Of a stretch of DNA of 26,507 nucleotides, positions 1-10,012 are shown piece by piece; the first letter of the stretch is position 1, and the number at the start of each line of letters is the position of its first letter. A program made the position numbers and the translations under genes. The notes below the pieces were generated by a model that was not told the origin of the DNA, did not search any database, and saw only the letters and a list, made by a program, of their open reading frames with translations. Origin of the DNA: Hofstenia miamia (Eukaryota > Xenacoelomorpha > Acoela); the NCBI GenBank assembly GCA_004352715.1, contig SCFE01000050.1, positions 1,910,400 through 1,936,906 on the forward strand, written 5' to 3'.

Positions 1-744
1 AATACACCTGATTACAATGAACAATTTATATTAGATTGCGATGCAAGCAAGGTGGCAATTGGAGCAACATTGGGCCAAATGAGAAATGGAAAAGAAGTGC
101 CCATCCAGTTTTTCAGTCATAAGCTACGGGCCATTGAAGGGAACTACGGCTCCACTAAAGTCAAAATGCTCGCGCTGATTAAAAGCATTAAAAAGTTTCA
201 ACACTTCCTCATAGGAAGGGAGTTCAGAGTACAAACAGACAACAGTGGTCTGGCCTGGTTGAAAAAGTTTTCAGGAGACAAATCCAGGATAGTGTCTTGG
301 TGGATCGAAAATCTAAATGAATTCACATTCACGATCAAACACAGAAAAGGCACATTACACAACAATGCGGATTTCTGGACATCACTCCCAGAGTACCAAA
401 GGGAGGCAACAAAGACTGATGGAGAAAAGAAACAATTTCAGTTCCTGCCACACACCAAATACGAGGGACTACCAGAAATAAATGTTGACAAAAAGGGCCA
501 AGCAGTGCTACCAATACTAATAAGAGAGGAAATAACAGAACAGGAGATAGTAGACAAACAAAAAGATGATATAGTCCTAAGTGAGATCATCAAGAAGATC
601 AAAGAACCAAAAACAACACTATCCAAGATAATGGCAGGATACTATGAACGTTACAAGTGGAAGATCAACAAGAATGGACTGCTGTATGTTGAAGCCAGAA
701 ACAATCGAAATTGCGATTACCAGACTATTTCAAGAGGGAGCTGA
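1..744 (+). pseudogene. Copy 1 pol: RNase H domain and connection to integrase (5' partial)
   Basis: This frame is open from base 1 and has no visible start. The first about 130 codons are a Ty3/gypsy RNase H: the DCDASKVAIGATLGQ block with the first catalytic Asp at 40-42, then FSHKL, VQTDNSGLAWL and HNNADFWTSLP. In retrotransposition this domain degrades the RNA strand of the RNA/DNA hybrid. All acidic motifs visible here are intact, unlike in copy 2, where two are lost. After about codon 135 the chain is the linker that leads to the integrase zinc finger. Reading drops out of frame near 711 and stops at 742-744, while the homologous protein continues in the third frame. Confidence 0.9.
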
Positions 745-1245
745 TATGTAAGATTCACGAGAAGGGCCACTTAGGAATAACACAGACAGAGAAAACATTT
801 AATGCTCATTTCATAACAACAGCCTCCTAAATAATAAACAGCATTTTCCAACACAATGAGCGCCACTGGAAAAAATCATTGTGATGCAACCAAATGAGAT
901 AGTTCACATAGATCTTGAAATGCTATCAAAAGATTCTGAAGGCTACCAGTACCTACTAGTCATGGTGGACAACTTCACCAAATACACAAGGATGGTCCAA
1001 TGCGGAATACCACAGCAGAAACTACAGCTGAGCTAGTTCTAAAAGAATGGATGTTGAGACTGGGACTGATGGAGATGATTATAACAGACAAAGGGCCACA
1101 GTTTGAAAGTGGACTATTTCAAGAAATGGCAAAATTATTAGAAATTGCTAGCGAATGCACAACTGCCTATCATCCTCAGGCGAACGGAGTGGTGGAGCAA
1201 CTTAACCAAACATTGATTAAGCTGATTAGAGTGGTGACAACATGA
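711..1245 (+). pseudogene. Copy 1 pol: integrase zinc finger (half) and DD35E core, frameshifted
   Basis: Integrase inserts the cDNA copy into the genome. The His half of the HHCC zinc finger (HEKGH) is read in frame 3 from 711 and stops at 828-830; the Cys-x2-Cys half is missing, apparently deleted between 830 and 890. The core resumes in frame 2 at 890 with the first Asp (VHIDLEML, 911-913). It shifts to frame 1 near 1000, where the second Asp (ITDKGPQF, 1087-1089) and the catalytic Glu (GVVEQLN, 1195-1197) lie 35 residues apart, as in the DD35E family. The usually invariant Arg after that Glu is Gln (CAA). A TGA at 1243-1245 ends the segment. The catalytic triad is intact, but the enzyme cannot be made as one chain. 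Confidence 0.9.
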
Positions 1246-1932
1246 ATAGGAGGAAATAAATGGAGAGAGGTTATAGAAATGATCGAATACTATTACAATA
1301 CATTGGTACATGCAACAACTGGGGTATCACTGTTCAAAGCCATGTTTGGGAGAGAGGTGACAACCCCACTATTGATGCAGTATACCAATTACAGCAGTAA
1401 ATTGGACAACACATACATACAACAACTAAGGAATCAGATCATGGGAATCCATGAACCAATGTGTCACAACATTAAGAAGTCAGCAGTGAGACAACAATGC
1501 AACTATAATAAAAAAATCTACAGTCACACACATAAGGTAGGTGACAAGGTATACGCATTCACACTGATTAAACTCGTAGACACACACCAAGTCCGGAAGT
1601 TGAAAACAGTATGGTCTGGCCCACACACAATAACACAAACACTGCCAAACAACGAATACATGTTAGACAACAATAGACTATTACATTTTCAAAATCTGAA
1701 GAGAGCAACAGCAGACATTGAAGAAACAAAAATAGATGACAACGCCGAATTTAAAATATGCCGAATTAATGGCAATGAAATTATATATGATATGTATGAT
1801 TTAGACAGCTTACATGAAGAAGAATTCAATGATGAGTACACAGCAGATATCAGAGACGATGATTCAAGCCAAAGAGTATATGACATGTATGATTTAGATA
1901 GTGTACATGAAGAGGAATTTGAGGATGAATAC
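1246..1932 (+). pseudogene. Copy 1 pol: integrase C-terminal region with acidic repeated tail, runs into gap
   Basis: This is in frame with the preceding segment after the TGA. It shows the region that follows the integrase core in Ty3/gypsy elements (YYYNTLVHATTG, then FKAMFGRE). Next comes a GPY/chromodomain-type module (VGDKVYAF, VWSGPHTI, HFQNLKRA) that helps bind target DNA. From about 1720 the chain becomes very acidic and carries two copies of a 31-residue unit beginning YDMYDLDS and ending in a Glu/Asp cluster. The frame is still open at the gap, so the true C-terminus is unknown. Confidence 0.85.
1789..1932 (+). repeat. 93-bp-period coding tandem repeat at the gap edge
   Basis: The coding block for YDMYDLDS(L/V)HEEEF occurs twice, offset by 93 bases (the codon GAT after TAT at 1798 and at 1891). 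The second copy ends at the first N. The two units differ at several bases, so this is not a fresh duplication. More units may be hidden in the gap. Confidence 0.75.
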
Positions 1933-2932
1933 NNNNNNNNNNNNNNNNNNNNNNNNNNNNNNNNNNNNNNNNNNNNNNNNNNNNNNNNNNNNNNNNNNNN
2001 NNNNNNNNNNNNNNNNNNNNNNNNNNNNNNNNNNNNNNNNNNNNNNNNNNNNNNNNNNNNNNNNNNNNNNNNNNNNNNNNNNNNNNNNNNNNNNNNNNNN
2101 NNNNNNNNNNNNNNNNNNNNNNNNNNNNNNNNNNNNNNNNNNNNNNNNNNNNNNNNNNNNNNNNNNNNNNNNNNNNNNNNNNNNNNNNNNNNNNNNNNNN
2201 NNNNNNNNNNNNNNNNNNNNNNNNNNNNNNNNNNNNNNNNNNNNNNNNNNNNNNNNNNNNNNNNNNNNNNNNNNNNNNNNNNNNNNNNNNNNNNNNNNNN
2301 NNNNNNNNNNNNNNNNNNNNNNNNNNNNNNNNNNNNNNNNNNNNNNNNNNNNNNNNNNNNNNNNNNNNNNNNNNNNNNNNNNNNNNNNNNNNNNNNNNNN
2401 NNNNNNNNNNNNNNNNNNNNNNNNNNNNNNNNNNNNNNNNNNNNNNNNNNNNNNNNNNNNNNNNNNNNNNNNNNNNNNNNNNNNNNNNNNNNNNNNNNNN
2501 NNNNNNNNNNNNNNNNNNNNNNNNNNNNNNNNNNNNNNNNNNNNNNNNNNNNNNNNNNNNNNNNNNNNNNNNNNNNNNNNNNNNNNNNNNNNNNNNNNNN
2601 NNNNNNNNNNNNNNNNNNNNNNNNNNNNNNNNNNNNNNNNNNNNNNNNNNNNNNNNNNNNNNNNNNNNNNNNNNNNNNNNNNNNNNNNNNNNNNNNNNNN
2701 NNNNNNNNNNNNNNNNNNNNNNNNNNNNNNNNNNNNNNNNNNNNNNNNNNNNNNNNNNNNNNNNNNNNNNNNNNNNNNNNNNNNNNNNNNNNNNNNNNNN
2801 NNNNNNNNNNNNNNNNNNNNNNNNNNNNNNNNNNNNNNNNNNNNNNNNNNNNNNNNNNNNNNNNNNNNNNNNNNNNNNNNNNNNNNNNNNNNNNNNNNNN
2901 NNNNNNNNNNNNNNNNNNNNNNNNNNNNNNNN
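1933..2932. other. Assembly gap, 1000 N
   Basis: There are exactly 1000 undetermined bases, probably a fixed-size placeholder. The gap hides the 3' end of gypsy copy 1 and the 5' LTR and leader of copy 2. Reading frames drawn across it are meaningless. Confidence 0.99.
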
Positions 2933-3014
2933 CCCATCTACTCCACTGCAGCCATGTGACCTTTCCATGTCTGCTTTCAAGAGTGGCCCTTGCTTTATGC
3001 AATCTATATTACTT

Positions 3015-3720
3015 ATGACTGCTGCTGGAGCAGATACAGCTAACTTATTCAACAATCACTCAATATTACCAAAATTTACTGGAAAGATTGACAAGATCTC
3101 TCAATTTTTGAAGAGTGGTTTTTTCTCTTTGAACTAACCATGCAGCAGAACAAAGCTACTCAAGATGCTGCCATTGCTCAATTTCTTACCTACCTTTAAG
3201 GTATCATGTACAATCAGTACATGATGTTGGATAGAGATATGAAGACTAGTTATCTGCTTCTCATTGGATATTTTGAGGACCATTTCAAGGCCCCCATATC
3301 AAACATCAGTACAAAACATTACTCTGTGATCTCTTGTTCAAAAAAGGTGATGACATTCACACATACATCACACAAGTTTAAAGGCTGTTTCATCTAAGCA
3401 AACTCACCCCTGAGTATTTGAAGCACAACCTCTTCTCCTATATCTGCTGAGGCTTCCTGCCTAACATCTGAAGTCACCTTGAGCTCAAGTGCAACCCCAA
3501 GGACAATCTTAGTGTAATTATCTGAAAAGCTATAAGTATCATCCACATGTTCCATAATACTACTCATATTGATAAGGACGCCAGAGACCTGAAAGCTGGT
3601 TCTTCTTCCCCAAAGTGTCCTGCTTCCTTGAGTGCTGTCACTTCTACTGTAAAGAAAGAACTGGAGCATACTTGCTGTTTCCATTGTGGCCAGAAAGGTC
3701 ACACTAAATCTCAGTGCTGA
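3015..3720 (+). pseudogene. Gag remnant with CCHC zinc knuckle (copy 2)
   Basis: Gag forms the particle and its zinc knuckle binds the element RNA. A plausible start is the ATG at 3015-3017 (MTAAGADTANLFNN). The next 400 bases carry capsid-like fragments in changing frames (for example around 3206-3300, on to ISNISTKHYSVISC). The clearest evidence is a complete CCHC knuckle, CFHCGQKGHTKSQC, encoded at 3676-3717 and followed at once by TGA. Several stops and frame changes between 3130 and 3660 make it non-functional. The minus-strand frame across 3394-3732 is only the shadow of this region. Confidence 0.75.
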
Positions 3721-3782
3721 GCAGTTATCCACCTAGTTGCTGATGGCAAAGGTTTTATTATCAAAGAACCTGGGAATCAGGA

Positions 3783-4667
3783 ATGTTCTCTCAAGTCAAC
3801 TGTTGGCTTAGCTACCCAGTCAAACTAGTTGGAGTGCTGCCTCCTAAAAAACATGTGCACAATGTCTTAGTCATCATGTCACTGTTGTGTACTAACAAAA
3901 TCCCAGTCAATATAAAGAGATCTCTGGTGAATTTTACCATCAATACTGAGGCCTCAGCCTCAATCATTAGTGATTCCTGTTGTTCCAAGTTGTGCTTGTC
4001 ACAGGATGACCTTCTCCTATCCACTGCACATCTGCTGGATGCCTCTGAGAATTCTCTTTTGCTCAAAGGTCATATACTGAACTTGGAGTTATGTATTCAG
4101 CAGGAACTTTTTGTTGTGGATCTAATTGTCATTGATACTTGCAGTCAACTGCTTCCATATGATATAATTTTGGGAAATGATTTTCTTGAACAGAATTCAT
4201 GTATCATCAATTATGGTAATAATACTATCTCCATCAGAGAAAGTGAACATTGGCAAGAGCTTACCACCATCCTTAGCCAAGATATCTCTCTGAGTTTTTC
4301 TGAGCTTGTGATTATGGAGCCTCATCACTGGCAACATGTCCCTGTTACCACTGACTCTGATTTTACTGGAGATGTCATGATCTCTGGATTCAAGGGAAAA
4401 CTCTTCCTTGGAATTAACTTTTCTCCTGATCTCTGTCTTGTCTCTAAAGGAAAGATGTGTGTTACCATTCTGAACAGTTCTGATTCTTTAATCAAAATAG
4501 AGCCATCTCAGTTGAGACTAGTGGCAACTCTGGTCTGCCTGGAATTTCAGGCCACTGCCTGTTCACCCATCCTAATGCAATTCATGATCTGGCAAAGCCA
4601 AGTTCTAATGTTAGGATTCCTCTTGTCAATGAGCAGCACATCCACACCTCAGTTCTCACCTGCTTAG
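3783..4667 (+). pseudogene. Aspartic protease region of pol (copy 2), catalytic Asp lost
   Basis: Retroelement proteases are dimers that cut the polyprotein using one D-T/S-G motif per subunit. Here residues 51-60 read FTINTEASAS where families have a DTGAS-type motif, so the catalytic Asp is Asn (codon at 3942) and the Gly is Glu. The second landmark, YDIILGNDFLEQ (ILG near 4167), is well preserved at the expected distance of about 75 residues. The frame runs about 295 codons, so it also covers the linker to RT. Near 4560-4670 the frame drifts and the RT continues in another frame. Confidence 0.8.
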
Positions 4668-4764
4668 ACAGCATTATGAGGTCTTTAACTATGGTTCAAT
4701 CAGTGTTCATCAGGCCATTGGAGAGCAGCATTCCATCAACACTAAGAATGATCATCCAATTCAC

Positions 4765-5459
4765 TTGCCTGTCAGAAGAGTACAGGAAAACCTTTGGGAA
4801 GAGTATGAAAAAATCTTAAGAGACCTCATAGAAAGTGGCATTATTCAAGCTAGCAATAGCCCTTACATGGCTCCCACTGTCTTCATTATGCAGGGCGACA
4901 AGTACCACCTCTGCATTGATTTCAGAAAGCTTAACAATGTTACTGTGAAAGATGCATATCCACTCCCACACATCAAAGGCCTTCTTTATGACGCCAGTCA
5001 ATATAAATTGTTCAGGTGCCTCAACCTGTTCAAGGCTTACTGGCAGGTGCCAATGAAGCCTTCTGACATCTCAAAGACTGTCTTCATAACTCCCTATGGC
5101 CTCTTTGAATGGAAGTACATGGCTTTTGGGCTCTGCAATGCCCTGCTACTTTCCAGTATTATGTTACCCACATACTTAGGAATGGAGCCAATGTGCTTGA
5201 ACCTGGCATAACTGCCTACATGGATGATATTCTTGTTACTGGTAATACAGTCTCAGAACACCTGGAAAGGCTTGGACACACTCTTAGCTTATTGTATGAG
5301 TCTGGTCTTTGAGTCAATAGGGACAAGTGCTCTTTGTTACAGCCTCATGTTACTTTTTTAGGTAGGATCCTTGAACCCAGGTGAATTTCCATTAAGAATG
5401 ATGTGAAAGATCATCTTGATAGAATCAAGACTCCCCATTCTCATAAGGACTTGCAGTGA
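4765..5459 (+). pseudogene. Reverse transcriptase domain of pol (copy 2), frameshifted
   Basis: RT copies element RNA into DNA. Conserved blocks appear in order: LIESGIIQASNSPYMAPTVF, CIDFRKLNNVTV, YPLPHI, LFRCLNLFKAYWQVPM, FITPYGLFEWKYMAFGLCNA, PATFQ and AYMDDILV. The first catalytic Asp (the Asp of the usual LD block) is Asn at 5023-5025, while the YMDD pair at 5217-5228 is intact. A frame change near 5140 moves reading from frame 1 to frame 3. From there one frame continues to the end of pol, broken only by TGA codons (5310, 5382 and 5457 within this domain). Confidence 0.9.
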
Positions 5460-6323
5460 CTCATGGGATTCTTGAATTACTATGGTACCTTTATCTCAGA
5501 ATTAGCTAATAAAACAAGACAAATCTCTAACCTACTACAGCACAATGTTGAATTTAAACGGAGCTGGAGTGAGCAAGAAGAGCTTGATAATGTTAAGAAA
5601 GAACATAGAAAAATTCCCAGCCTAAATACACCAGACTATTCAAAGGAATTTCTTATCAACTGCAGCACTAGTTCTGTTGCTATCAGTGGCATGCTCAGCC
5701 AGATAATTGATGGGAAAGAGAGCCCCATCCAATACTTTAGCCATAAGCTCTGTAATGCTGAGCTAAAGTATGGTGCAATAAAGTCAGAAATGCCTGCCCT
5801 AGTTGAGAGCTTGAATAAGTTTTGCTTTTTTATATTAGGCTGCCAGTTCACTGTGTACACCAACAACTCAGCACTGGCATGGCTAAAGAAATTTTCCAGG
5901 GACAAATCTAACATTATCACCCAATGGATAGAGTATCTGAATGACTTTACCTTTTCCATCAAACATTGTCCAGGGAGACTGCACAACAATGCAGATTACT
6001 GGACTGCTCTCCCAAGTTACAAGCATAATCTCCACAAGCTGCCTGGAGAGATGACACCATTTAGATTTATCCCATTCAGCAACTATGAGTGTTTGCCCAT
6101 GTTTAATGGAGACTGGAATGGAAACAGGATCCTCCCCATCTTGGTGAAGGAAGAAATCACTGAAAAGGAAATCATGCATCATCAGTGCCATGATAAAGTG
6201 CTACGTGAGATCATAGCTAAGCTGAACAATGACAACTATATATTCAGCCCCATTGCTAACAGGTATTTCCAGCACTTTAACTGGAAGCTTACCAAGGCAG
6301 GTCTACTCTATGCACAAAGCTGA
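5460..6323 (+). pseudogene. RNase H domain and integrase linker of pol (copy 2), catalytic residues lost
   Basis: This is the same frame as the end of RT. It starts with the post-RT block LMGFLNYYGTFI and then RNase H. The first catalytic Asp is Ser (FLINCSTSSVA, codon 5664-5666) and the TDN Asp is Asn (VYTNNSALAWL). The HNNADYW block is retained. Copy 1 keeps all three positions, so the losses are specific to copy 2. The segment ends at TGA 6321-6323, where copy 1 has an Arg codon at the aligned place. Confidence 0.9.
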
Positions 6324-7625
6324 AACAGTCAACTAGCAGTTCCCAAGTACTTTTGTAGAGAATTAGTACAAAAAATTCATGAGAAAGGCCATCTAGGCAT
6401 CATCCAAACTGAGCAAACATTTAACTCAAGATATGTTACTATTGGTATTTGAGCTGCTGTCCAGGATGTAATCAACAAGTGCACTACCTGTCTACTGCAA
6501 GGAGCAGGACATTTTCCAGAGCAGCAAGCTGAGCTGTACAGCAGAGCTGCTGAACATACAAATGAAGTTGTTCACATGGATATAGAGAAGCTCTCTCATG
6601 ACGAGGAGGGGTACCAGTATCTCCTTGTCCTCATAGACCACTTTACAAAATACGCTCAACTCATCCCCCTCAACAGCACCAAGGCCAAGGTTATTGGAGA
6701 AAAAGTGGTCAAAGAATGGGTTCTCAAGTTTGGGCCTATGGAGCACCTAATCTCAGATCATGGCCCTCAGTTCAAAAACCATCTCATGGAAACCCTAATG
6801 AAGGAGCTCAAAGTATTACATGAATTTGCCACTGTGTACCATCTACAGTCTAATGGAGTCATCAAGTGACTCAATCCTACTGTCATTAAAATGATCTGAG
6901 TTGCCCTTGCCCAAGCAGCCAGCAGGAATTGGAAACATGTCATTGAGGCAGTAGAGTACTTTTATAACACCACCATGCATACAACTACTAAGGTTAGTCC
7001 TTTTAAGGCCATGTTTGGCCAAGAGGCAAGTACTCCCCTTTCAATTATGTTCCCAGATTATAAAGAACTTACATTAGAGAATTTTGTGAACCATATGTTA
7101 CACAAATTTCAAGAAGTACATTTAACTATCTGTTGGAATACTAATCAGTCTGTTATCCGTCATATTCAGAATTTCAATTGTAAGTTGTATGGTGAACCTC
7201 ACGAGGTTGGAGACAAGGTTTTCACATATTTTCCTTGCCAGATTACTGATGCAAATCAAGTGTGGAAGCTTGCCACTAATTGACAAGGTCCATTTACTGT
7301 TACAAAGGTGTTAGACCCCCACTGATATCTGTTAGATAATGGGAGAGTTGCCCACTTTCAGTGACTCAAACAAACTATTAAGGACATTAGTAATGTTGTC
7401 ATCAACACTAATAGTGAATTTTCACTTGTTGATGATGGAGTAAATGAACTTGAGAATTATACTAATCTCACTGAATCTGAGGAAGACAACCTCTCTGAGG
7501 TGAAGTATGACACTAATCCCAGTAATAGTAGCAACATTACTGCTACTCATATTTTGCCTAGATGTAAAGTTAGGGACCAAGAATATCTAGATCATTTAAA
7601 TACCCAAGATTGGGAACTTAATTAA
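6324..7625 (+). pseudogene. Integrase with GPY-like module and acidic tail (copy 2), Glu to Lys in the active site
   Basis: It continues in the same frame through TGA codons at 6450, 6867, 6897, 7281, 7323 and 7362, to a TAA at 7623-7625. The zinc finger is complete: HEKGH at 6378-6392 and CTTC at 6480-6491. The core has the first Asp in HMDIEK (6579-6581) and the second in ISDHGPQF (6756-6758). At the place of the catalytic Glu, 35 residues on, the codon is AAG (Lys, 6864-6866), followed by TGA where the family has Arg. FKAMFGQEASTPL and GPFTVTKVL mark the C-terminal module. The tail is acidic and Asn/Ser-rich but lacks the 31-residue repeat of copy 1. No frameshift is visible over about 430 codons. 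Confidence 0.9.
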
Positions 7626-7694
7626 TCTTTATGTTTATCAACCAAGCCACATCAGATGAAGCAAACTGAGAACCAGTCACCCACAAGAAGATGA

Positions 7695-8030
7695 GTGAGG
7701 CAAAGACATAACCCCTGTGATGAATGGAGCCAAGATGACACCCCTCATCAAGCAGAGGAGAGCATATCCTGCAAGAGAGGAAGGACGCAGGAGGACTCAA
7801 GTAGCAAACTGCACAACTACTTGGGGCGCCAAATAGCCTCTTGGGAATTTGAGGAGTCAAGTAAGTACAGAGTGCCTTTTGCTAACTTAAGCATTACCTT
7901 AAGTACTAACACAAAAACACCTCACAGTGACTCAATAACCCCCTCTAGTCCCAGCCCTTTGTCACACACTTCTACTGGTGTTAGGTCCCAAAGGAACAAA
8001 GAACAGCAGTGCAAAGTTTCTAAGGTATGA
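7695..8030 (+). CDS. Ser/Thr-rich linker frame between pol and ORF3 (unrecognised)
   Basis: This open frame of about 111 codons is in the same frame as pol, 69 bases after the pol TAA and just after a TGA at 7692-7694. No family is recognised. The N-terminal half is polar and charged. The C-terminal half is rich in Ser, Thr and Pro (TPHSDSITPSSPSPLSHTS). Its TGA (8028-8030) overlaps the ATG of ORF3 (8027-8029) as ATGA. It may be a decayed C-terminal extension of pol, a separate small protein, or chance. No usable ATG start is evident. Confidence 0.35.
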   Translation: MRQRHNPCDEWSQDDTPHQAEESISCKRGRTQEDSSSKLHNYLGRQIASWEFEESSKYRVPFANLSITLSTNTKTPHSDSITPSSPSPLSHTSTGVRSQRNKEQQCKVSKV

Positions 8031-9439
8031 GACAAAATGTTACATTTGTATTTTATAGCAACCCCCAAGTGATTAGTTTTGTGTGCAACAACCTCTCAGA
8101 AGAAATGAGGAACAAGCTATGTTGGACTTACAACACAAAGAACTTCACATGTTCAGTGGACCTTATCCCATTTGTCATTGATGCAGAGTGTAGGCCAAAG
8201 GTTAACACAATTATATGCTATGACTCTAAAATGCATGGAGGATTAAGGAGACCTTATTGGCAGAGCACTGTCCACACTATGTTCAATGAAGATTTCAACA
8301 TTACACACCTGTGCCAGTTCCTCAACAACAAGCAAGCCATTTAAAAATTTCTAGAGCTAGTGGCTCACTATGATGTGCATATGAAGACAGACATTCTGTT
8401 TGGCTTAGAGAAGATTAATTACCCCAAGTGTGGATACAGTAAGTTATCTGAGACATGGAGACAAGCCAAAAAAGATGGTGCAATTATACCAATCACAGTT
8501 ATTGAGCAGACAATGCACTCACCAGAACAATTTTACCATGAGGAAGAACTACTGGCATCATCTGCAGTTAAAGTGTCCCCCAGCACACAAGCACTACTTG
8601 AAGCTATTAATATGTAAAAGTTCTCAGGAGTTGAGAGCTCTCCAATACCTACACCACCATGGTCTATTATGGGGGATGAAAGAATCCTAACCATTGAGCA
8701 CTGCTCAGAGGAGTTTGCTAAGAAGCTCTATATTGCTAGTTGCATAATCAAACAACATCAAGACAACAACATGTCCGGCTTGATGAAATGGTGCCTCACT
8801 GAAATATTTACCAAAAGGAACTTGTGCTTCTACAATTGCCTGGGCAATAAATAGCCCTTGATGTAGAATGTACCACCTCCTGTCTTCAGATCTCAAATTC
8901 ACAAATCAATTAATGATGCTAAGATAAATCATCCAGTTACTATTGGGACCATGACACTACAAGAAAGAGTCATGCTAGATAATGTTGAACACCATGTGGA
9001 TAAACATAACCTGCTTTGCATTCCTCCACCATGTATCATGACTCCCTTAATTCTACCATCATGGAGCATCAAGAAGGGGCAAAGGAAAGTCTCTGCACAC
9101 CTTGCCAACTCCACCAACTACATCTCTACTGCAGCTGAGATCAACAAAGCTATGCAGAAAAAGGAGTATAAAGATACCAGAGACACTCTACTTGAAGGTG
9201 GAAACCCTGAGCACATGTATATTGACGGCAAACTTACTATGAAAGACATATTTCAAAAGGGACAACCAATCTCTACTCAGTTAACAAAGGTGCACAACAA
9301 GATCACAACATTGGACCCCCATGTCCTTATAATCTTTCAGGCATCAGGTGATCTCATATGGATCAATAATCTCAAGACTCTCACCCAATATTACAATGTC
9401 ACAAAGTGCATCAAGATCATTACCATGCTATGAGCTGAG

Positions 9440-9444
9440 GTCAC
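9440..9444 (+). repeat. Target-site duplication GTCAC, left copy
   Basis: GTCAC lies directly before TRIM LTR 1 and is repeated at 10,204-10,208 directly after LTR 2. Five bases is a normal duplication size for LTR retrotransposons. Confidence 0.85.
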
Positions 9445-9634
9445 TGTAGCATTGCTGGTAGTTGTTACTATTTATCACCAGACCTCATGCATTTCTTGTT
9501 AGTGACTGGTAGTTGTAATATTTGTACATATTGTAAATAACATTGTATATAAAGAGCAAAGCATTTTGTAAATAGAAGTAGTTTGAACTTTATTCTCTTT
9601 GTGTTCACTAGAATCATACCCCAGTGATTCTAAA
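9445..9634 (+). repeat. TRIM 5' LTR
   Basis: It has a TATA-like TATATAAAG near 9546 and two short copies of CTGGTAGTTGT. It ends CTAAA, where the partner has CTACA. Confidence 0.88.
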
Positions 9635-9651
9635 TGGCGACAACAACAGGA
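9635..9651 (+). other. Primer-binding-site-like sequence of the TRIM
   Basis: TGGCGACAACAACAGGA directly follows LTR 1. The TGG start is expected for annealing to the CCA end of a tRNA. I do not assign the tRNA. Confidence 0.6.
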
Positions 9652-9676
9652 CCCTGATGTGATGCAGAACATTCCA

Positions 9677-9924
9677 ATGCCTCTCTGCAAGATTAACCCA
9701 ATCAATAGGAGTCAGCCAAGTCTATGCCTTAGTTTTTGCATGTTCAAGCAAGAAGCTTGTAATGATGCTGCAATGAAGATGTTTTTAATCTGCTGTTCCC
9801 AGTCATTGCCAGTCAAAATTGGTGATGGACATAGTTTCAAAGGTTAAATCTGATGCCTCTCCACAAGATTAATCCAATCAATAGGAGTCAGCCAAGCCTA
9901 CGCCTTAGTTTTTGCATGTTTAAG
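9677..9924 (+). repeat. 72-bp direct repeats inside the TRIM
   Basis: 9677-9748 and 9853-9924 match at 66 of 72 bases by eye and are offset by 176. All six differences are transitions. The 104 bases between them are unique. This suggests an internal duplication that survived in the packaged leader region. Confidence 0.8.
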
Positions 9925-10012
9925 TGAAGAGCTGTTGAATGGATCCTTTTGGGCCAAATCCTCCTCCAATGGGCACACAATGAAAAGTCGCATAGTCTGG
10001 TCTGGGGCAGTG

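Larger units (their letters stand above)
1..1932 (+). mobile_element. Ty3/gypsy retrotransposon copy 1 (3' part of pol, truncated by window edge and gap)
   Basis: The order RNase H, integrase zinc finger, DDE core, GPY-like module and acidic tail is that of Ty3/gypsy pol. The element enters from outside the window and runs into the 1000-N gap, so its gag, protease, RT and both LTRs are not seen. It is related to copy 2 downstream over the whole overlap, but the two are clearly different subfamilies. The frame is broken near 711, near 830-890 and near 1000, and by a TGA at 1243-1245, so this is a pseudogenised copy. Its sense strand is A-rich and it is less CpG-poor than copy 2. Confidence 0.93.

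Noticed and set aside
852-883. 8-bp inverted repeat CACAATGA / TCATTGTG in integrase copy 1
   Set aside because: It lies at a probable deletion junction. The arms are short and nothing else supports a function.
1689-3018. Long open frames on both strands across the N gap
   Set aside because: They are open only because N codons are not stops. Real coding evidence ends at 1932 and restarts after 2932.
3394-3732. Minus-strand 112-codon frame
   Set aside because: It is the complement of the gag end. The + strand shows a complete CCHC zinc knuckle there.
9499-9705. Minus-strand frames in the LTR (also 10,068-10,262)
   Set aside because: Both lie in the two copies of the TRIM LTR and read almost the same residues because the LTRs are repeats. 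No coding signal.
9599-9847. + strand 82-codon frame inside the TRIM
   Set aside because: It starts in the LTR, crosses the PBS and the first 72-bp repeat, and has no family motif.
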